From: Bacteroidota bacterium
Lineage (GTDB): Bacteria; Bacteroidota; Rhodothermia; JANXDC01
DNA length: 64,000 bases
NCBI GenBank assembly: GCA_025059945.1
Contig: JANXDC010000005.1
Location: forward strand, 62,001-126,000
Direction of reading: 5' to 3'
Below are positions 17,008 through 26,528 of this stretch, piece by piece (position 1 is the stretch's first letter; each line of letters begins with the position of its first letter). The notes under the pieces are model-generated. The model did no database searches. It was not told the origin of the DNA and saw nothing but the letters and a program-made list of their open reading frames with translations. The position numbers were made by a program, and so were the translations under genes.

Positions 17008-20000
17008 GTTCCGCCCGTCGTTTCCGATTCCGATGAAGACGCCGAGGCCGAAACGCCCGCCTGAAGCGGAAGTTCCACAAAAAACGTCGTTCCCCTGCCC
17101 AGTTCGGTCTCGAAGTACACCCGTCCCCCCAGGTCCTCCACCGTCTTGCGCACGATCGCCAAGCCCAAGCCCATGCCGCTGGATTTGGTCGAAAAATTCG
17201 GCAAAAAAAGCTTGTCCCGGATCTCCGGCGGGATGCCCGGACCGGTATCCGATACGGCCACGCGCACGTATCCGTTTTGGGCCCTGAGCTCCAGGTGCAC
17301 CTCTCCGCCCTTGGGCATGGCTTGTATGGCGTTTTGCAGCAGGTTCACGAAAACGCGCCGCAGGTCTTCGCGTCCGGCCCGCACGACGTGAGGTTGATCC
17401 GGAAACAGGCAGTTGATTCGGATGCCCGGATGCTGCTCGAAAAGCGCGGCCGCCTCTTGCAGGACCTCTCGCACGTCCAGCGGCTCCGGGGGGGCTGGAC
17501 TCATGCGGGCGAAGTGGGAAAACTCCGAGGCGATGCGGCTGAGCGTTTCGATTTGCTCCAGCAGCACGCGCACGGTGCGCGCGAACAGGTCGCCGAAGTC
17601 TTCGCGGCCCTCCCGGTAGCTGCGTTCCAGGTACTGAAGGCTCAGCTTCATGGGCGTAAGGGGGTTGCGGATTTCGTGCGCGACCTGTCGGGCCATTTCG
17701 CGCCAGGCCAGCTCCTGGGCCTGTCGGGTCAGGGCCTTCTGCGAGCGATCCAGCTCGGCCAGCATGGCGTTGTAGGAGCGAGCCAGCTCCCCCAGTTCGT
17801 CTTCGGTCCGCACCGGAATGGGCTCATCGAGCCGCCCCTGGGCCACCCGCTCCAGCCCAGCCCGCAGTCGCCGCAGAGGGGCGGCGACGGCGTCAGCCAA
17901 CAAAGCCACAAGGAGCACCATAACAAGCAATACCCCCGCATAGGCGCCGATAAGGTAGGCCATCGTGGTGGCCAGCTGCAGCTCGACGCGCTGCTGCTGC
18001 GGCAGCGTGGGTACGGCCAACACGCCGCGGAAGGTGCTGGGGGGCTGCTGCAAAAGACGATAGCCCGTCCAAAACGTAAAACGTCCGATCTGCGTGCGGC
18101 TAAATACCTCCAGCAGCCCTTCTCCATAGAGCTGCCGATACACGGCAAGGGGCAACCGATCGTCGAGCAGGTGGTACTGAAAGACCGCCGGCCGGCTTGT
18201 GGCTTCTAGCCGCGCTTCGCGATAAAGGTTGATGTCCACGTCCAGCAATTGGGCCAGAGAGTCCAACTGCGCACTGGCGACTCGAAACCGGGCCGTCTCC
18301 CAGGCTCCTGCGCGCCCCAAGTACGCCTGTACGGTCTCGAGATCCCCGCGCACCTGCTGCCGCAGCTGCTCTAGGTTCTGCTGTCGGATAACCCGGTAGG
18401 CCATCCCGCCTACGGCGATGAACACGAGCAACGACAGAAGCAGCACCGCGTCGAAAAGCTTGTCCCGGAAACGCCGATACCGCCACAGCACCCCTCGGGG
18501 CAGAGCGAAGCTAAGGGCCAACAACAGGCACAGAGCGGCCGCAAACGCCGGCGGCCACAGCTGGAAGGCGAAAAACAGATGCAACAGCCCGGCTGGGGCC
18601 TCCGCACGCACAGCCACCACGCGTTCTTGTCCGGCGGGGCGATAGAGGGTCCAATACGTGCGCTCCCCCTCGCGCTCCAGCCGCCACTGGTCCTGGGTGA
18701 GGGCCGGCAGATCCAGCCGATGGCGCGCAAAGGCCCCACCCCGGCTGCGCAGTAGCTGTCCGCGTTCGAAGACGGCCACAGCGAAGCGAGCCTGCCAATC
18801 GGCATACATCTCCGAGCGCACCAGCACCCGCGGAAGGGGCATGTCGATAAGCGTGCTCAGGCCCGTCGGCACAGCGCGGACCACGATCCAGCCCACAAAG
18901 AAGCGGCGGTCCGGGGTGAGCACCGGAGCCACCCCCTCATAGCGCTCTTGACGACCGGAACGCCCGGGCACCACGTACACCCAAGGTCCAGCTCGGCGCA
19001 CCTGCCGGTAATAGGAGGCGATCCAGTCAGCCGGAAGCCGCTCCGGAAGAGCGGGCCCCAGTACAATCGCCTCCGGTGGATGGTTGCGGCCGCGGCCCAG
19101 TAGGTCGTATACTCGCAGCTCGATTTGATATCCGCGTAAGGCGCGCAAAAGGGCCCATAGCCCCATATCGGCCAACAGGGAATCCACCGAGCCCCCGGAC
19201 CGGCGCAACGCCTCGGCCAGTTCAGGCTCGCCTTGTAGCTGGCGCAACGCCTGTTCCAAGGTGAACATCACCCAGCGATCCTCCTGACGCACCAGGCGCT
19301 GGGCGAGCTCCTGCATCTGCACCCGCCACTGCGCGCGCACCGCCCGCAGCCATAGCGGATACAAAAGCAGCACAAGGACCGTAGGGGCCAACAGCAGAAA
19401 ACGCAGGGCCATCCCATAGGGCAGTAGCGGCCCGCCCGCGCCCTGCGAGCGCAGGCGCCATAGCGTGTACGCCAGCGTCGCCCCGAAGGAAAAGGCCAGG
19501 TGCAGATCCCAGGCCGCAGGCCTTGCGACGCCGGCCACAAGAAGGCCTCCCAACAGCGCGGTCGCCGCCGCAAGAGGGCTCAAGGGCGGAGATCGCCGCT
19601 CCAGCTGCCCCAAAGGCCAAAGGCCCACAAGCAGCATGGCCGTCCCCAGCAGACACAGGGCCGCATATAACCCCATCACGGGGAGGTCCGGCAATAGCCC
19701 CTGTAGCGCGAGATACGTAAGCGTGGAATCAACGGCCAGCTGCTCCAAGAGCCTCCCCAGGCCCGCCCAGATTAGGCCCAGAAAGAGTCCGCAAAACGCG
19801 TAAGCCGGCCCCCAGAGGGTGTTTGTCGGGAGGAAAGCCGGCGGCCAACGGGCCCACCGCCATAGGCCGAGCGCCCAGCCGAAGGCGAAAAGGCCCGTTA
19901 GCAACAAATCCCCTAGCGAGCGGCTCAAGCTCCCCAAAGCTCCGGATCCAAGCCAAACCGGTCGGAACCATTCCCCCGTCCACGGCACAGCTTGAAGCGC

Positions 20001-20882
20001 CCATCGAAAAGCCCACCAGAAAAGGCTCCACACAAGCAAGGCGAGCTCGGGTCGGGGGCCATTCAGCGGAGGACCCCATCGAAGCGCCAGCAGGACGCAC
20101 CCCAAGATGAGCCAGAGCGCCCACAGGCCTTTGCTGGCCTGGGCAAACCAGGGCAGAAACGCGAGGGGGCGCTCTAGGCGGCCTACGCGCACCAGCCCTA
20201 CCATGCGGCCGTCCGATAGACGCAAGGGCGCACCTTCGGCCATATTCGCCTGTGGCTCACCTACGGACCCTAGCCAATGGATCTCAATCCCCCTACCCCA
20301 TCGCTCCCGCCAAGGTCGCACCCAATCGTATTCGCGGATATAGGCGTTTTGCACGGGCAACCAGGAACGGAGCAAGCGCCCGATCCGCACAAAACCGAGC
20401 AGGCGATCTTGAGTCCGCACGGGATGCAGCGCCACCAAGTACACCCGACGGCCCGGCTCCACGATGAGCTCGCCCTGCGGCCCTTGAGCGCTCCCTTCTG
20501 CGGCCAGGGGCATCCGCTGGCCACGCCAGGCCAGCTCCCGACCATCGGGGTCCAGAACATCCACACTCCAGAGCTCCTCCTCCCAGCGCAGCTGCTCCAG
20601 CCAGCTCACCAGCGTCCAAGTCTGGCCCTCTAGCCCCTGGCGCACGATGGGATGACGGACTAGCTGCGTGGCACGCCCTTGTAGCTCAGCCTCAAACCCC
20701 CTCCATGCGTTCTGGATGGCTTCTTGGACCTTTTGGCGGGCTCGGGCTTCGGCCTCATCCCAGCGAAGCCAGCGCGTATACTCCCACAGCCCCCACAGGC
20801 CAAACAGGCAGAGGCCCCCTCCGAAATACGCAAAAAGGACGATACGCGCGCATCGTCCTCGCTGTAGCCTCTTGCAACGCAT
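17004..20882 (-). CDS. Giant NtrY-like sensor histidine kinase (about 13 TM)
   Basis: A 1292-residue kinase. TM1 lies near residues 12-32. An extracytoplasmic domain of about 200 residues follows, then a bank of about nine helices (about 240-520), a second loop domain (about 540-770), two helices, a third domain (about 840-960) and TM13. The cytoplasmic end is HAMP (about 985-1035), HisKA with VAHEIRNPLTPMKLS (phosphoacceptor His about 1065), N-box NLLQNAIQAM, and G-boxes DTGPGIPP and GMGLGLAI. It is thus catalytically complete. The HEIRNPLTP motif and multi-TM plan resemble NtrY-type kinases. No response regulator is adjacent. The ATG at 20882 lies seven bases after the DUF4783 stop. Confidence 0.85.
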   Translation of the reverse strand: MRCKRLQRGRCARIVLFAYFGGGLCLFGLWGLWEYTRWLRWDEAEARARQKVQEAIQNAWRGFEAELQGRATQLVRHPIVRQGLEGQTWTLVSWLEQLRWEEELWSVDVLDPDGRELAWRGQRMPLAAEGSAQGPQGELIVEPGRRVYLVALHPVRTQDRLLGFVRIGRLLRSWLPVQNAYIREYDWVRPWRERWGRGIEIHWLGSVGEPQANMAEGAPLRLSDGRMVGLVRVGRLERPLAFLPWFAQASKGLWALWLILGCVLLALRWGPPLNGPRPELALLVWSLFWWAFRWALQAVPWTGEWFRPVWLGSGALGSLSRSLGDLLLTGLFAFGWALGLWRWARWPPAFLPTNTLWGPAYAFCGLFLGLIWAGLGRLLEQLAVDSTLTYLALQGLLPDLPVMGLYAALCLLGTAMLLVGLWPLGQLERRSPPLSPLAAATALLGGLLVAGVARPAAWDLHLAFSFGATLAYTLWRLRSQGAGGPLLPYGMALRFLLLAPTVLVLLLYPLWLRAVRAQWRVQMQELAQRLVRQEDRWVMFTLEQALRQLQGEPELAEALRRSGGSVDSLLADMGLWALLRALRGYQIELRVYDLLGRGRNHPPEAIVLGPALPERLPADWIASYYRQVRRAGPWVYVVPGRSGRQERYEGVAPVLTPDRRFFVGWIVVRAVPTGLSTLIDMPLPRVLVRSEMYADWQARFAVAVFERGQLLRSRGGAFARHRLDLPALTQDQWRLEREGERTYWTLYRPAGQERVVAVRAEAPAGLLHLFFAFQLWPPAFAAALCLLLALSFALPRGVLWRYRRFRDKLFDAVLLLSLLVFIAVGGMAYRVIRQQNLEQLRQQVRGDLETVQAYLGRAGAWETARFRVASAQLDSLAQLLDVDINLYREARLEATSRPAVFQYHLLDDRLPLAVYRQLYGEGLLEVFSRTQIGRFTFWTGYRLLQQPPSTFRGVLAVPTLPQQQRVELQLATTMAYLIGAYAGVLLVMVLLVALLADAVAAPLRRLRAGLERVAQGRLDEPIPVRTEDELGELARSYNAMLAELDRSQKALTRQAQELAWREMARQVAHEIRNPLTPMKLSLQYLERSYREGREDFGDLFARTVRVLLEQIETLSRIASEFSHFARMSPAPPEPLDVREVLQEAAALFEQHPGIRINCLFPDQPHVVRAGREDLRRVFVNLLQNAIQAMPKGGEVHLELRAQNGYVRVAVSDTGPGIPPEIRDKLFLPNFSTKSSGMGLGLAIVRKTVEDLGGRVYFETELGRGTTFFVELPLQAGVSASASSSESETTGGT

Positions 20883-20889
20883 GGGGTGT

Positions 20890-21318
20890 TCAGGTTTCAA
20901 AGCGCAGCTCTTCGATCTCCCATCCCCGTTCACCCATGCGGAGCAGCACGTAGACGCGCAGCTGCCCCCGGCGACCATCGGGGCCGCGATACGTGTACAC
21001 CCCTATGCCATAAGAGCTGCCGTCAGCGCCCCCACGGTGGCGAAACTGAAAACCGGCGGGGGGGAAGCGCTGAAAGAACGCGCCCAGGACGTACTCGGCC
21101 TGACGACGGCTGTAGAGGTCGCGCTCTTCCAGCACAGCGATCTCCACGCCCTCTTTGACTAGGGTCACCAGGGCCCGCACCGCGCCGCTCGACAAGGCGC
21201 TCTGGATCTGCGCAAAGGGCCCCTCAGCCGGTTCCCGCGGCGGGCCTCCGGTCTGGGCCCACAGGGGGGCGAAGCCCGCCCACAGCATCAGCCCCAGTAT
21301 TCGCAGCTTGCGACCCAT
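20890..21318 (-). CDS. DUF4783-like secreted protein
   Basis: A 142-residue protein with a signal peptide (ILGLMLWAGFAPLWA, cleavage after AQ). The mature part shows the NTF2-like pattern of the Bacteroidota DUF4783 family: LSSGAVRALVTLVKEGVEIA, then AEYVLGAFFQRFPPAGF, and a C-terminal strand WEIEELRFE. No catalytic residues are known and function is unknown. I chose the ATG at 21318 because it starts the signal peptide. On the minus strand TTGACA (21359-21354) and TACCTAATTG lie just upstream and may form a promoter, so the kinase operon may start here. Confidence 0.7.
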   Translation of the reverse strand: MGRKLRILGLMLWAGFAPLWAQTGGPPREPAEGPFAQIQSALSSGAVRALVTLVKEGVEIAVLEERDLYSRRQAEYVLGAFFQRFPPAGFQFRHRGGADGSSYGIGVYTYRGPDGRRGQLRVYVLLRMGERGWEIEELRFET

Positions 21319-21377
21319 AGGCACACCGCAATTAGGTACGATGGAAGTGGTCTTGTCAACGCCGGCGGGTTTAGCCG

Positions 21378-22355
21378 CTAAGTGAGAGCCTCTGGGTTGA
21401 CGACCCGGGGCACCGGTCCGCGGCCAGAAAGAGCGGCGATAATGGATTCGGCGCACAGCACGGCCATGCGCTCCCGGGCCTCGCGCGTGGCGCTGCCAAT
21501 GTGGGGCGTAAGGACCACGTTGGGCAACTCCAGCAGGGCCGGATGGACGCGGGGCTCCTCTTCGAAAACGTCCAGACCCGCCCCCGCGATGCGCCCCGCT
21601 TGCAGGGCTTCCACCAAAGCGGTCTCGTCCACAACGGGCCCCCGGGCGGTGTTGATAAGGATCGCCGTGGGCTTAAGGCGCGCCAGCGCGCGCCGGTCGA
21701 TCAGGTGATACGTCTCCGGCGTAAGCGGACAATGCAGCGAGACCACATCGGCCCTCTCCAGGAGCTCCTCCAGGGAAACGTACTGGGCTCCGACCAGATA
21801 CGTGAGCGTCGGGTTGGCGGGTCGACGGTTATGGTACAACACATCCATGCCAAAGGCCACGGCCCGACGGGCTACGGCGTAGCCGATTCGGCCCATCCCC
21901 ACGATGCCCAGCACCTTGCCGCGCAGCTCCAGCCCCAGCCACAAATTGGGCTTCCACCCCGTAAAGCGGCCCTGACGCACAAAACGATCGGCCTGCACCA
22001 CGTGCCGGGCCACGGCCAGGATAAGGGCCATCGTCAAATCGGCCGTGGCGTCGGTCAGCACATCGGGGGTGTTCGTGACCAGCACCCTCCGGCGCGTGGC
22101 GGCGGCTATGTCGATGTTGTTGTAGCCCACGGCGTAGTTGGCGATGATCTTCAACCGAGGCAGGGATTCGATCACCCGGGCCGTGATGGGATCCTGGAGC
22201 AAACTCAGGAGCGCGTCGGCTTCTTGGGCGGCCGCGATGATCTCCTCTTCGGTAAGAAACCGATCTTCCGTGTTGAGCAGCACCTCGGCCTGCTCCCGCA
22301 GCAGCCGAAGCCCGGCCTCTGGAATAGGGTATGTCACGAAGACTTTGTACTTCAC
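21378..22355 (-). CDS. D-2-hydroxyacid dehydrogenase (glyoxylate reductase type)
   Basis: A 325-residue NAD(P)-dependent dehydrogenase. The nucleotide-binding loop is GIVGMGRIGYAVARRA near residues 148-163. The catalytic Arg is in NTARGPVVDE, the Glu in FEEEPRVHP, and the His in TPHIGSATREAR. The overall pattern is closest to glyoxylate/hydroxypyruvate reductases (GyaR-like), which reduce 2-oxoacids to D-2-hydroxyacids; exact substrate is uncertain. It follows mutS2 by eight bases in the same run. Confidence 0.9.
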   Translation of the reverse strand: MKYKVFVTYPIPEAGLRLLREQAEVLLNTEDRFLTEEEIIAAAQEADALLSLLQDPITARVIESLPRLKIIANYAVGYNNIDIAAATRRRVLVTNTPDVLTDATADLTMALILAVARHVVQADRFVRQGRFTGWKPNLWLGLELRGKVLGIVGMGRIGYAVARRAVAFGMDVLYHNRRPANPTLTYLVGAQYVSLEELLERADVVSLHCPLTPETYHLIDRRALARLKPTAILINTARGPVVDETALVEALQAGRIAGAGLDVFEEEPRVHPALLELPNVVLTPHIGSATREARERMAVLCAESIIAALSGRGPVPRVVNPEALT

Positions 22356-22363
22356 AACGCCTC

Positions 22364-24733
22364 CTAGCGCAACATCAGAATACTGACTCCGGCTCCGCCC
22401 TCCTCCGGACGAGCCTCAGCCCAGCCGGAGACAGCCGGATGCGACCGGGCCACCTCCTGCACGACCTGCCGCAGCACCCCGTGGCCCTTGCCGTGGATGA
22501 CGCGCACTTGCTGCAGACCCGCCGCCAAGGCTTCATCCAGAAAGCGCTCCACCGCTAAGGCGGCCTCCGCGGAGCGCATGCCGCGGATGTCCAGCTCATG
22601 CCGAGCGTGCAGCGCCAGCATGGGGCGTGCGAGAGAGCGCACTTGCACCGGTTCCGGCTTGGGGGCCATTACGGCGCGCCGCACTTGATCTAGGTGCGTA
22701 CGCAACCTGAACTCTCCCACGCGGAGCAGCACTTGATCACCCGACACCTCCAGAACCTGCCCCCGAAGACCGGCCCGATCCAGTAATTCGACCCAATCGC
22801 CCACGGCTATGGGCTCGGCGGCCTTGGCCGATGTGGCAAGCTGGTGGCGTTCACGTCGTATGGACTCATGCAGCCGCTCCAGCGCGGCCCGGGCGTTTCG
22901 GGTACGCTCCCGCTCAGCCTGCGCCTCCCGGATCTCCCGAATCGTGCGCTCCACGGTCGCGCGCGCCTCCGCAAGCACGCGTTCGGCCTCCTCCAGGGCT
23001 TTTGCGCGCAGCGCCGCAAGCTCGGCCTCCCAGCGGGCCTTTTGTGCGGCCCACTCCGAGCGCATGCGCTCTAGCGCCTCTCGTTCTTGCTCCAGACGCA
23101 GACGCGCCTCGGCCATAGCCTGGCGTTCCGCCTCCCAGGCGGCTAGAACCGATTCTAGCTTACCTGAGCTGGCCCGCATGCGCGCCTGAGCCCTGTCCAG
23201 GATCGCATCCGGCAACCCGATGCGTCGGGCGATCTCGAAAGCATAAGAACGGCCCGGAAGCCCGGCTTGAAACCTGTAGGTGGGCTTAAGCTGCTTTTCA
23301 TCAAAAGCCATGGAGCCGTTTTCCGCCCCCTCTGTGACCAGAGCCCAGGACTTGAGGGCTCCATGATGGGTGGTCACGATCACGCGGGCGTTTTTCTGGA
23401 GCAGCTCCTCCAAGACGGCTTGCCCCAATAGCGCCCCTTCTTCAGGGTCTGTGGCCGTGCCGAGCTCGTCGATGAGCACCAGCGTCCGCTCGTCGGCGCG
23501 CGCCAGGATGTCCCGCTGACGAGCCAGGTGGGCGCTAAAGGTGGACAGATCGCTTTCCACCGACTGCGCATCGCCGATGTCCACGCCTACGCGCTCGAAG
23601 ATGCCGATGCGGCTTCGGGGATGAGCGGGTATAAGCAGGCCCGCCTGGGCCATGAGGACCAACAGACCCACGGTCTTCATGGTCACGGACTTGCCCCCGG
23701 CGTTGGGGCCGGAGATCACAAGCACCCGAGCTCGCCGGCCCACCTCTAGCGTCACGGGGACTACGGAGCTTTTGTCCTCCCGGCTCAGCCACAACACGGG
23801 ATGTCGGGCCTCGTAAAGCGCGACGGATCCGTCGGCTGTGAGCTCCGGCATCTCGGCTCGAAGCTCCCGGGCCAGCTGGGCGCGCGCCCAAAGCTCATCG
23901 AAAGAGGCCATGAGCTCTAGGTTCCGTTCTAAGCTGGCCAGCTGAGCGCGGACCGATTCGGTCAGAGCGCGCAGTACGCGCTCGCGTTCCCGCTCGATTT
24001 CCGCCTCCAGGGCGCGCAGCTCGTTGTTGAGCTCCAAGACAGCCGCAGGTTCGACGTACACCGTCTGGCCCGTAGCCGAGACGTCGTGCACAAACCCCGC
24101 CACATGGCGCTTATGCTCGACGCGAACGGGCAAAACAAGACGACCGGCCCGAAACGTAGGCTGATCTTCGGCTAAAAAACCCTTTGCGGCCCATTGCTGC
24201 AGGATCTGCTCCAGACGCCGACGCAGCTGAGCGTCCACGCGGGCCTGCTCCTGATGAAACCGGATAAGCTCTGGGGAGGCCGTCGGGCGCACCTGTCCAT
24301 CTTCCGTAAGGGCCTTCAGGATGGCCTCCTCTAGCTCCGGAAGCGGAATTAGGGAGCCAAAGGCCTCCCAAAGTGGGGCGCACTGCTCGCGACGAAGCGC
24401 CAGGTAGCTACGCAATCGCCGAACCTGTCGAAGCCAACGGGCGAGCGCAACCAGTTCAGCTCCGGACAAGGCGGCGTCCACAACGGCCGCCGCTTTGAGG
24501 CTTGTGCGCACATCCGGCCATGGCTCCATAGGAGGGGGATCGTCGCAGGCTAGGAGGGCTTTTAGCGCCTCTGTGCGGCTCATCCAGAGCCGGATCCGAT
24601 CCAGATCGGTCCAGAAGCCGAGCTGGCGGATCCGCTCTCGACCGGGCTCGGAGAGCGCTAGGCTTTCCAAGCGCGACCGGAGCGTTCCGAAACCCAGCAG
24701 CTCCGGCGCGTGAGCCGGAATGCACTCTATCAT
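22364..24733 (-). CDS. mutS2: Endonuclease MutS2
   Basis: A 789-residue MutS-family protein without the mismatch-recognition domain. The core and clamp helices occupy the first 300 residues. The ATPase has Walker A GPNAGGKSVTMKT near residue 340, STFSAHLARQ and the DELGTATDPEEG Walker B. A long coiled coil spans about 520-640. The C-terminal Smr nuclease domain has LDIRGMRSAEA and VIHGKGHGVLR. Proteins of this type suppress recombination or rescue collided ribosomes. The ATG overlaps the stop of the nucleotidyltransferase gene in an ATGA junction. Confidence 0.95.
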   Translation of the reverse strand: MIECIPAHAPELLGFGTLRSRLESLALSEPGRERIRQLGFWTDLDRIRLWMSRTEALKALLACDDPPPMEPWPDVRTSLKAAAVVDAALSGAELVALARWLRQVRRLRSYLALRREQCAPLWEAFGSLIPLPELEEAILKALTEDGQVRPTASPELIRFHQEQARVDAQLRRRLEQILQQWAAKGFLAEDQPTFRAGRLVLPVRVEHKRHVAGFVHDVSATGQTVYVEPAAVLELNNELRALEAEIERERERVLRALTESVRAQLASLERNLELMASFDELWARAQLARELRAEMPELTADGSVALYEARHPVLWLSREDKSSVVPVTLEVGRRARVLVISGPNAGGKSVTMKTVGLLVLMAQAGLLIPAHPRSRIGIFERVGVDIGDAQSVESDLSTFSAHLARQRDILARADERTLVLIDELGTATDPEEGALLGQAVLEELLQKNARVIVTTHHGALKSWALVTEGAENGSMAFDEKQLKPTYRFQAGLPGRSYAFEIARRIGLPDAILDRAQARMRASSGKLESVLAAWEAERQAMAEARLRLEQEREALERMRSEWAAQKARWEAELAALRAKALEEAERVLAEARATVERTIREIREAQAERERTRNARAALERLHESIRRERHQLATSAKAAEPIAVGDWVELLDRAGLRGQVLEVSGDQVLLRVGEFRLRTHLDQVRRAVMAPKPEPVQVRSLARPMLALHARHELDIRGMRSAEAALAVERFLDEALAAGLQQVRVIHGKGHGVLRQVVQEVARSHPAVSGWAEARPEEGGAGVSILMLR

Positions 24734-25731
24734 GCGCCTTCAGCCGCGCTGTGATCGCCCACGTTGAAGCGGCCTGAAAGCCCCCGCAGGCGGGCGTGCT
24801 GTCCGATGAAGCTCTCCTCCAAGGCTACGCGCACCAGCTCGGCTCTGCGGTTTACGATGGAGCGCCGCACGATCGCGTCCTCCAGGCGCGCGCCCGCCTC
24901 TACGGAAACATATGGGCCCACCACGGAGCGCGAGATCACAGCGCCTGGACCCACATAGACGGGCTCAATCAGGACGCTCCTTTCTACCGCGGCCGCCGGA
25001 TCCACGGAGCGTCCCAAACGTTCCAAGAAGTAAAACGTGCTCCGTAAGGTGTCCGCGACCGTGCCGCAATCAAGCCAAGCCGAAACGCTTGAGGTGGCGA
25101 AATGTAGACCCTGTTTGAGTAGGTCATCCAAGGCGTCCGTTAGCTGCAGCTCCCCTCCGTATCCGCGCCGGTCTTCTGCGATCAGGCGCTCCAAGGCCCT
25201 GCGCAGGTGCGCCCCTTCTCGGAAGTAGTAAATGCCGACTATGGCCTTGTTTGAGATAGGCGTGGAGGGTTTTTCTACGAAATCCGTAATCCGGCCCTCG
25301 CGCTCGAGCACGACCCCGAAGCGTCGGGGGTCCTGAACTTCGCAGGTCCAGACGACGGCCTCCGCCTCGAAATGCGGCGCGTGGTCCAGTTCAAAAAGCG
25401 TATCGGCAAAAGCCACCAACACTGGGCCCGCAAGCAGCTCGGCCGCCATGTAGACGGCGTGCCCCGTACCCTCAGGCCGCTCTTGGCGGTAAAAGCGCGC
25501 CTCAAAGCCCAGACGATCGCAGATGGCCCTGAGCTCCCGAGTTACCTCCGGACCGAAATCGCCCAATACAAAACCCACGGTCGCGATGCGCTCCGGAAGG
25601 ACGGCGGCGAAGGTCTCCAGGATGCGTTCGATCATGGATTTGCCCGCAATGGGTAGCAGGGGCTTGGGCGTGGTGTGGGTGTGCGGCCGCAGACGCGTGC
25701 CCTTGCCCGCCATGGGCACCACAAGATGCAT
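24730..25731 (-). CDS. Sugar-nucleotide nucleotidyltransferase with left-handed beta-helix
   Basis: A 333-residue protein. The N-terminal Rossmann-like nucleotidyltransferase domain opens with VPMAGKGTRLRPHTHTTPKP, the activated-sugar-binding signature of glucose-1-phosphate nucleotidyltransferases. Residues about 240-320 form hexapeptide-type repeats (ERSVLIEPVYVGPGAVISRS) as in GlmU or ManC-like enzymes. The nucleotide and sugar used are not determined by sequence. It is likely to supply a precursor for lipopolysaccharide or capsule. It begins directly at the stop of the DUF4198-like gene. Confidence 0.85.
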   Translation of the reverse strand: MHLVVPMAGKGTRLRPHTHTTPKPLLPIAGKSMIERILETFAAVLPERIATVGFVLGDFGPEVTRELRAICDRLGFEARFYRQERPEGTGHAVYMAAELLAGPVLVAFADTLFELDHAPHFEAEAVVWTCEVQDPRRFGVVLEREGRITDFVEKPSTPISNKAIVGIYYFREGAHLRRALERLIAEDRRGYGGELQLTDALDDLLKQGLHFATSSVSAWLDCGTVADTLRSTFYFLERLGRSVDPAAAVERSVLIEPVYVGPGAVISRSVVGPYVSVEAGARLEDAIVRRSIVNRRAELVRVALEESFIGQHARLRGLSGRFNVGDHSAAEGA

Positions 25732-26406
25732 TCAGTCCCCCTCTTCGCAAAGAATCCAGAGCGTGGCGCGGTGTTCGATGGCCTCATACGGGCGACCCCG
25801 TACGGTGCCGGAGCGCTCCAGGCGCACCACAGCAAGCAGCCCATAAGAGCCGGGCTCAAGCGGCGCCATCTCGACAAGCCCTTCGGCGTCGGCTATGCGT
25901 TCTTCCGCCGTCTTGTGAGCGCCTATGAGCTGCAGCCTAGCGCCTGCCGCGGGACGGTTGAAAAACTCCAAGCGCACAAGCCAGGGCCTTCCCGGCTGCG
26001 GCCAGCCGCTGGGCAAGAGCCGCAGACTAAGATGCGGAACCGGCATGGTCGAGGGCTTGGGGCCTGGGCCGAGCAGGAAGCTCTGCGCATAACAGTGCAC
26101 ATACAAGGCCGGACGTTCCGGCGCTTCGTAGTAGCCAAGGTCGTAATACAAGCCCAACGCTAGGGGAGGACGTTCCGGGCTCACGTAGAAGCCCAACTTC
26201 CGCTGCGCGTTTATGCTTAAGCGCAACGTCTCAACGTCGAGCTCTTGGGCGCGTTCGGCCCAAATCCGGGCCCGCACCAGCGCGCTCTCCACCGCGGGCG
26301 GCAAGACCCCGTCCGCTTCCGGATGCCCATAGCGCACCTCCACCCAAAGTCGCCCCGCCGAGGCCTGAGCCGGCGGGGGCGGTATGATCCAGAACATCGG
26401 TTCCAT
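25732..26406 (-). CDS. DUF4198-like protein
   Basis: A 224-residue protein, beta-rich. It starts MEPMFWIIPPPPAQASAG, similar to the HEFWL opening of DUF4198 proteins, and ends in a predicted beta-sandwich (RLEFFNRPAAGARLQLIGAH, then GLVEMAPLEPGSYGLLAVV). DUF4198 proteins are often linked with nickel or cobalt uptake, but no such transporter is nearby, so I infer no role. The ATG at 26406 is favoured because a TATTTTCG promoter element lies about 25 bases before it, excluding the longer frame. A normal signal peptide is not evident, which is odd for the family. Confidence 0.45.
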   Translation of the reverse strand: MEPMFWIIPPPPAQASAGRLWVEVRYGHPEADGVLPPAVESALVRARIWAERAQELDVETLRLSINAQRKLGFYVSPERPPLALGLYYDLGYYEAPERPALYVHCYAQSFLLGPGPKPSTMPVPHLSLRLLPSGWPQPGRPWLVRLEFFNRPAAGARLQLIGAHKTAEERIADAEGLVEMAPLEPGSYGLLAVVRLERSGTVRGRPYEAIEHRATLWILCEEGD

Positions 26407-26428
26407 GGCCCGATCCGAAAAACCGGCT

Positions 26429-26436
26429 CGAAAATA
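26429..26436 (-). promoter_or_regulatory. -7 element upstream of the DUF4198-like gene
   Basis: TATTTTCG on the minus strand (26436-26429) lies 22 bases upstream of the ATG at 26406. It matches the element seen before the amidohydrolase and tRNA genes. A clear TTG at the -33 position is missing, so the call is tentative. Confidence 0.35.
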
Positions 26437-26528
26437 CGCGCCTAGGCGCTTCGCTGTAAAGGCGCTTCTTGTCCGGGCTCGATCGGCATCGCCATATTTA
26501 CAACAGTGGAGACGAAGGGAGACCTGGC

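Noticed and set aside
19222-20619. Several plus- and minus-strand frames of 100-150 residues inside the histidine kinase.
   Set aside because: They are other-frame readings of the Leu/Ala/Arg-rich membrane region, without starts or motifs of their own.
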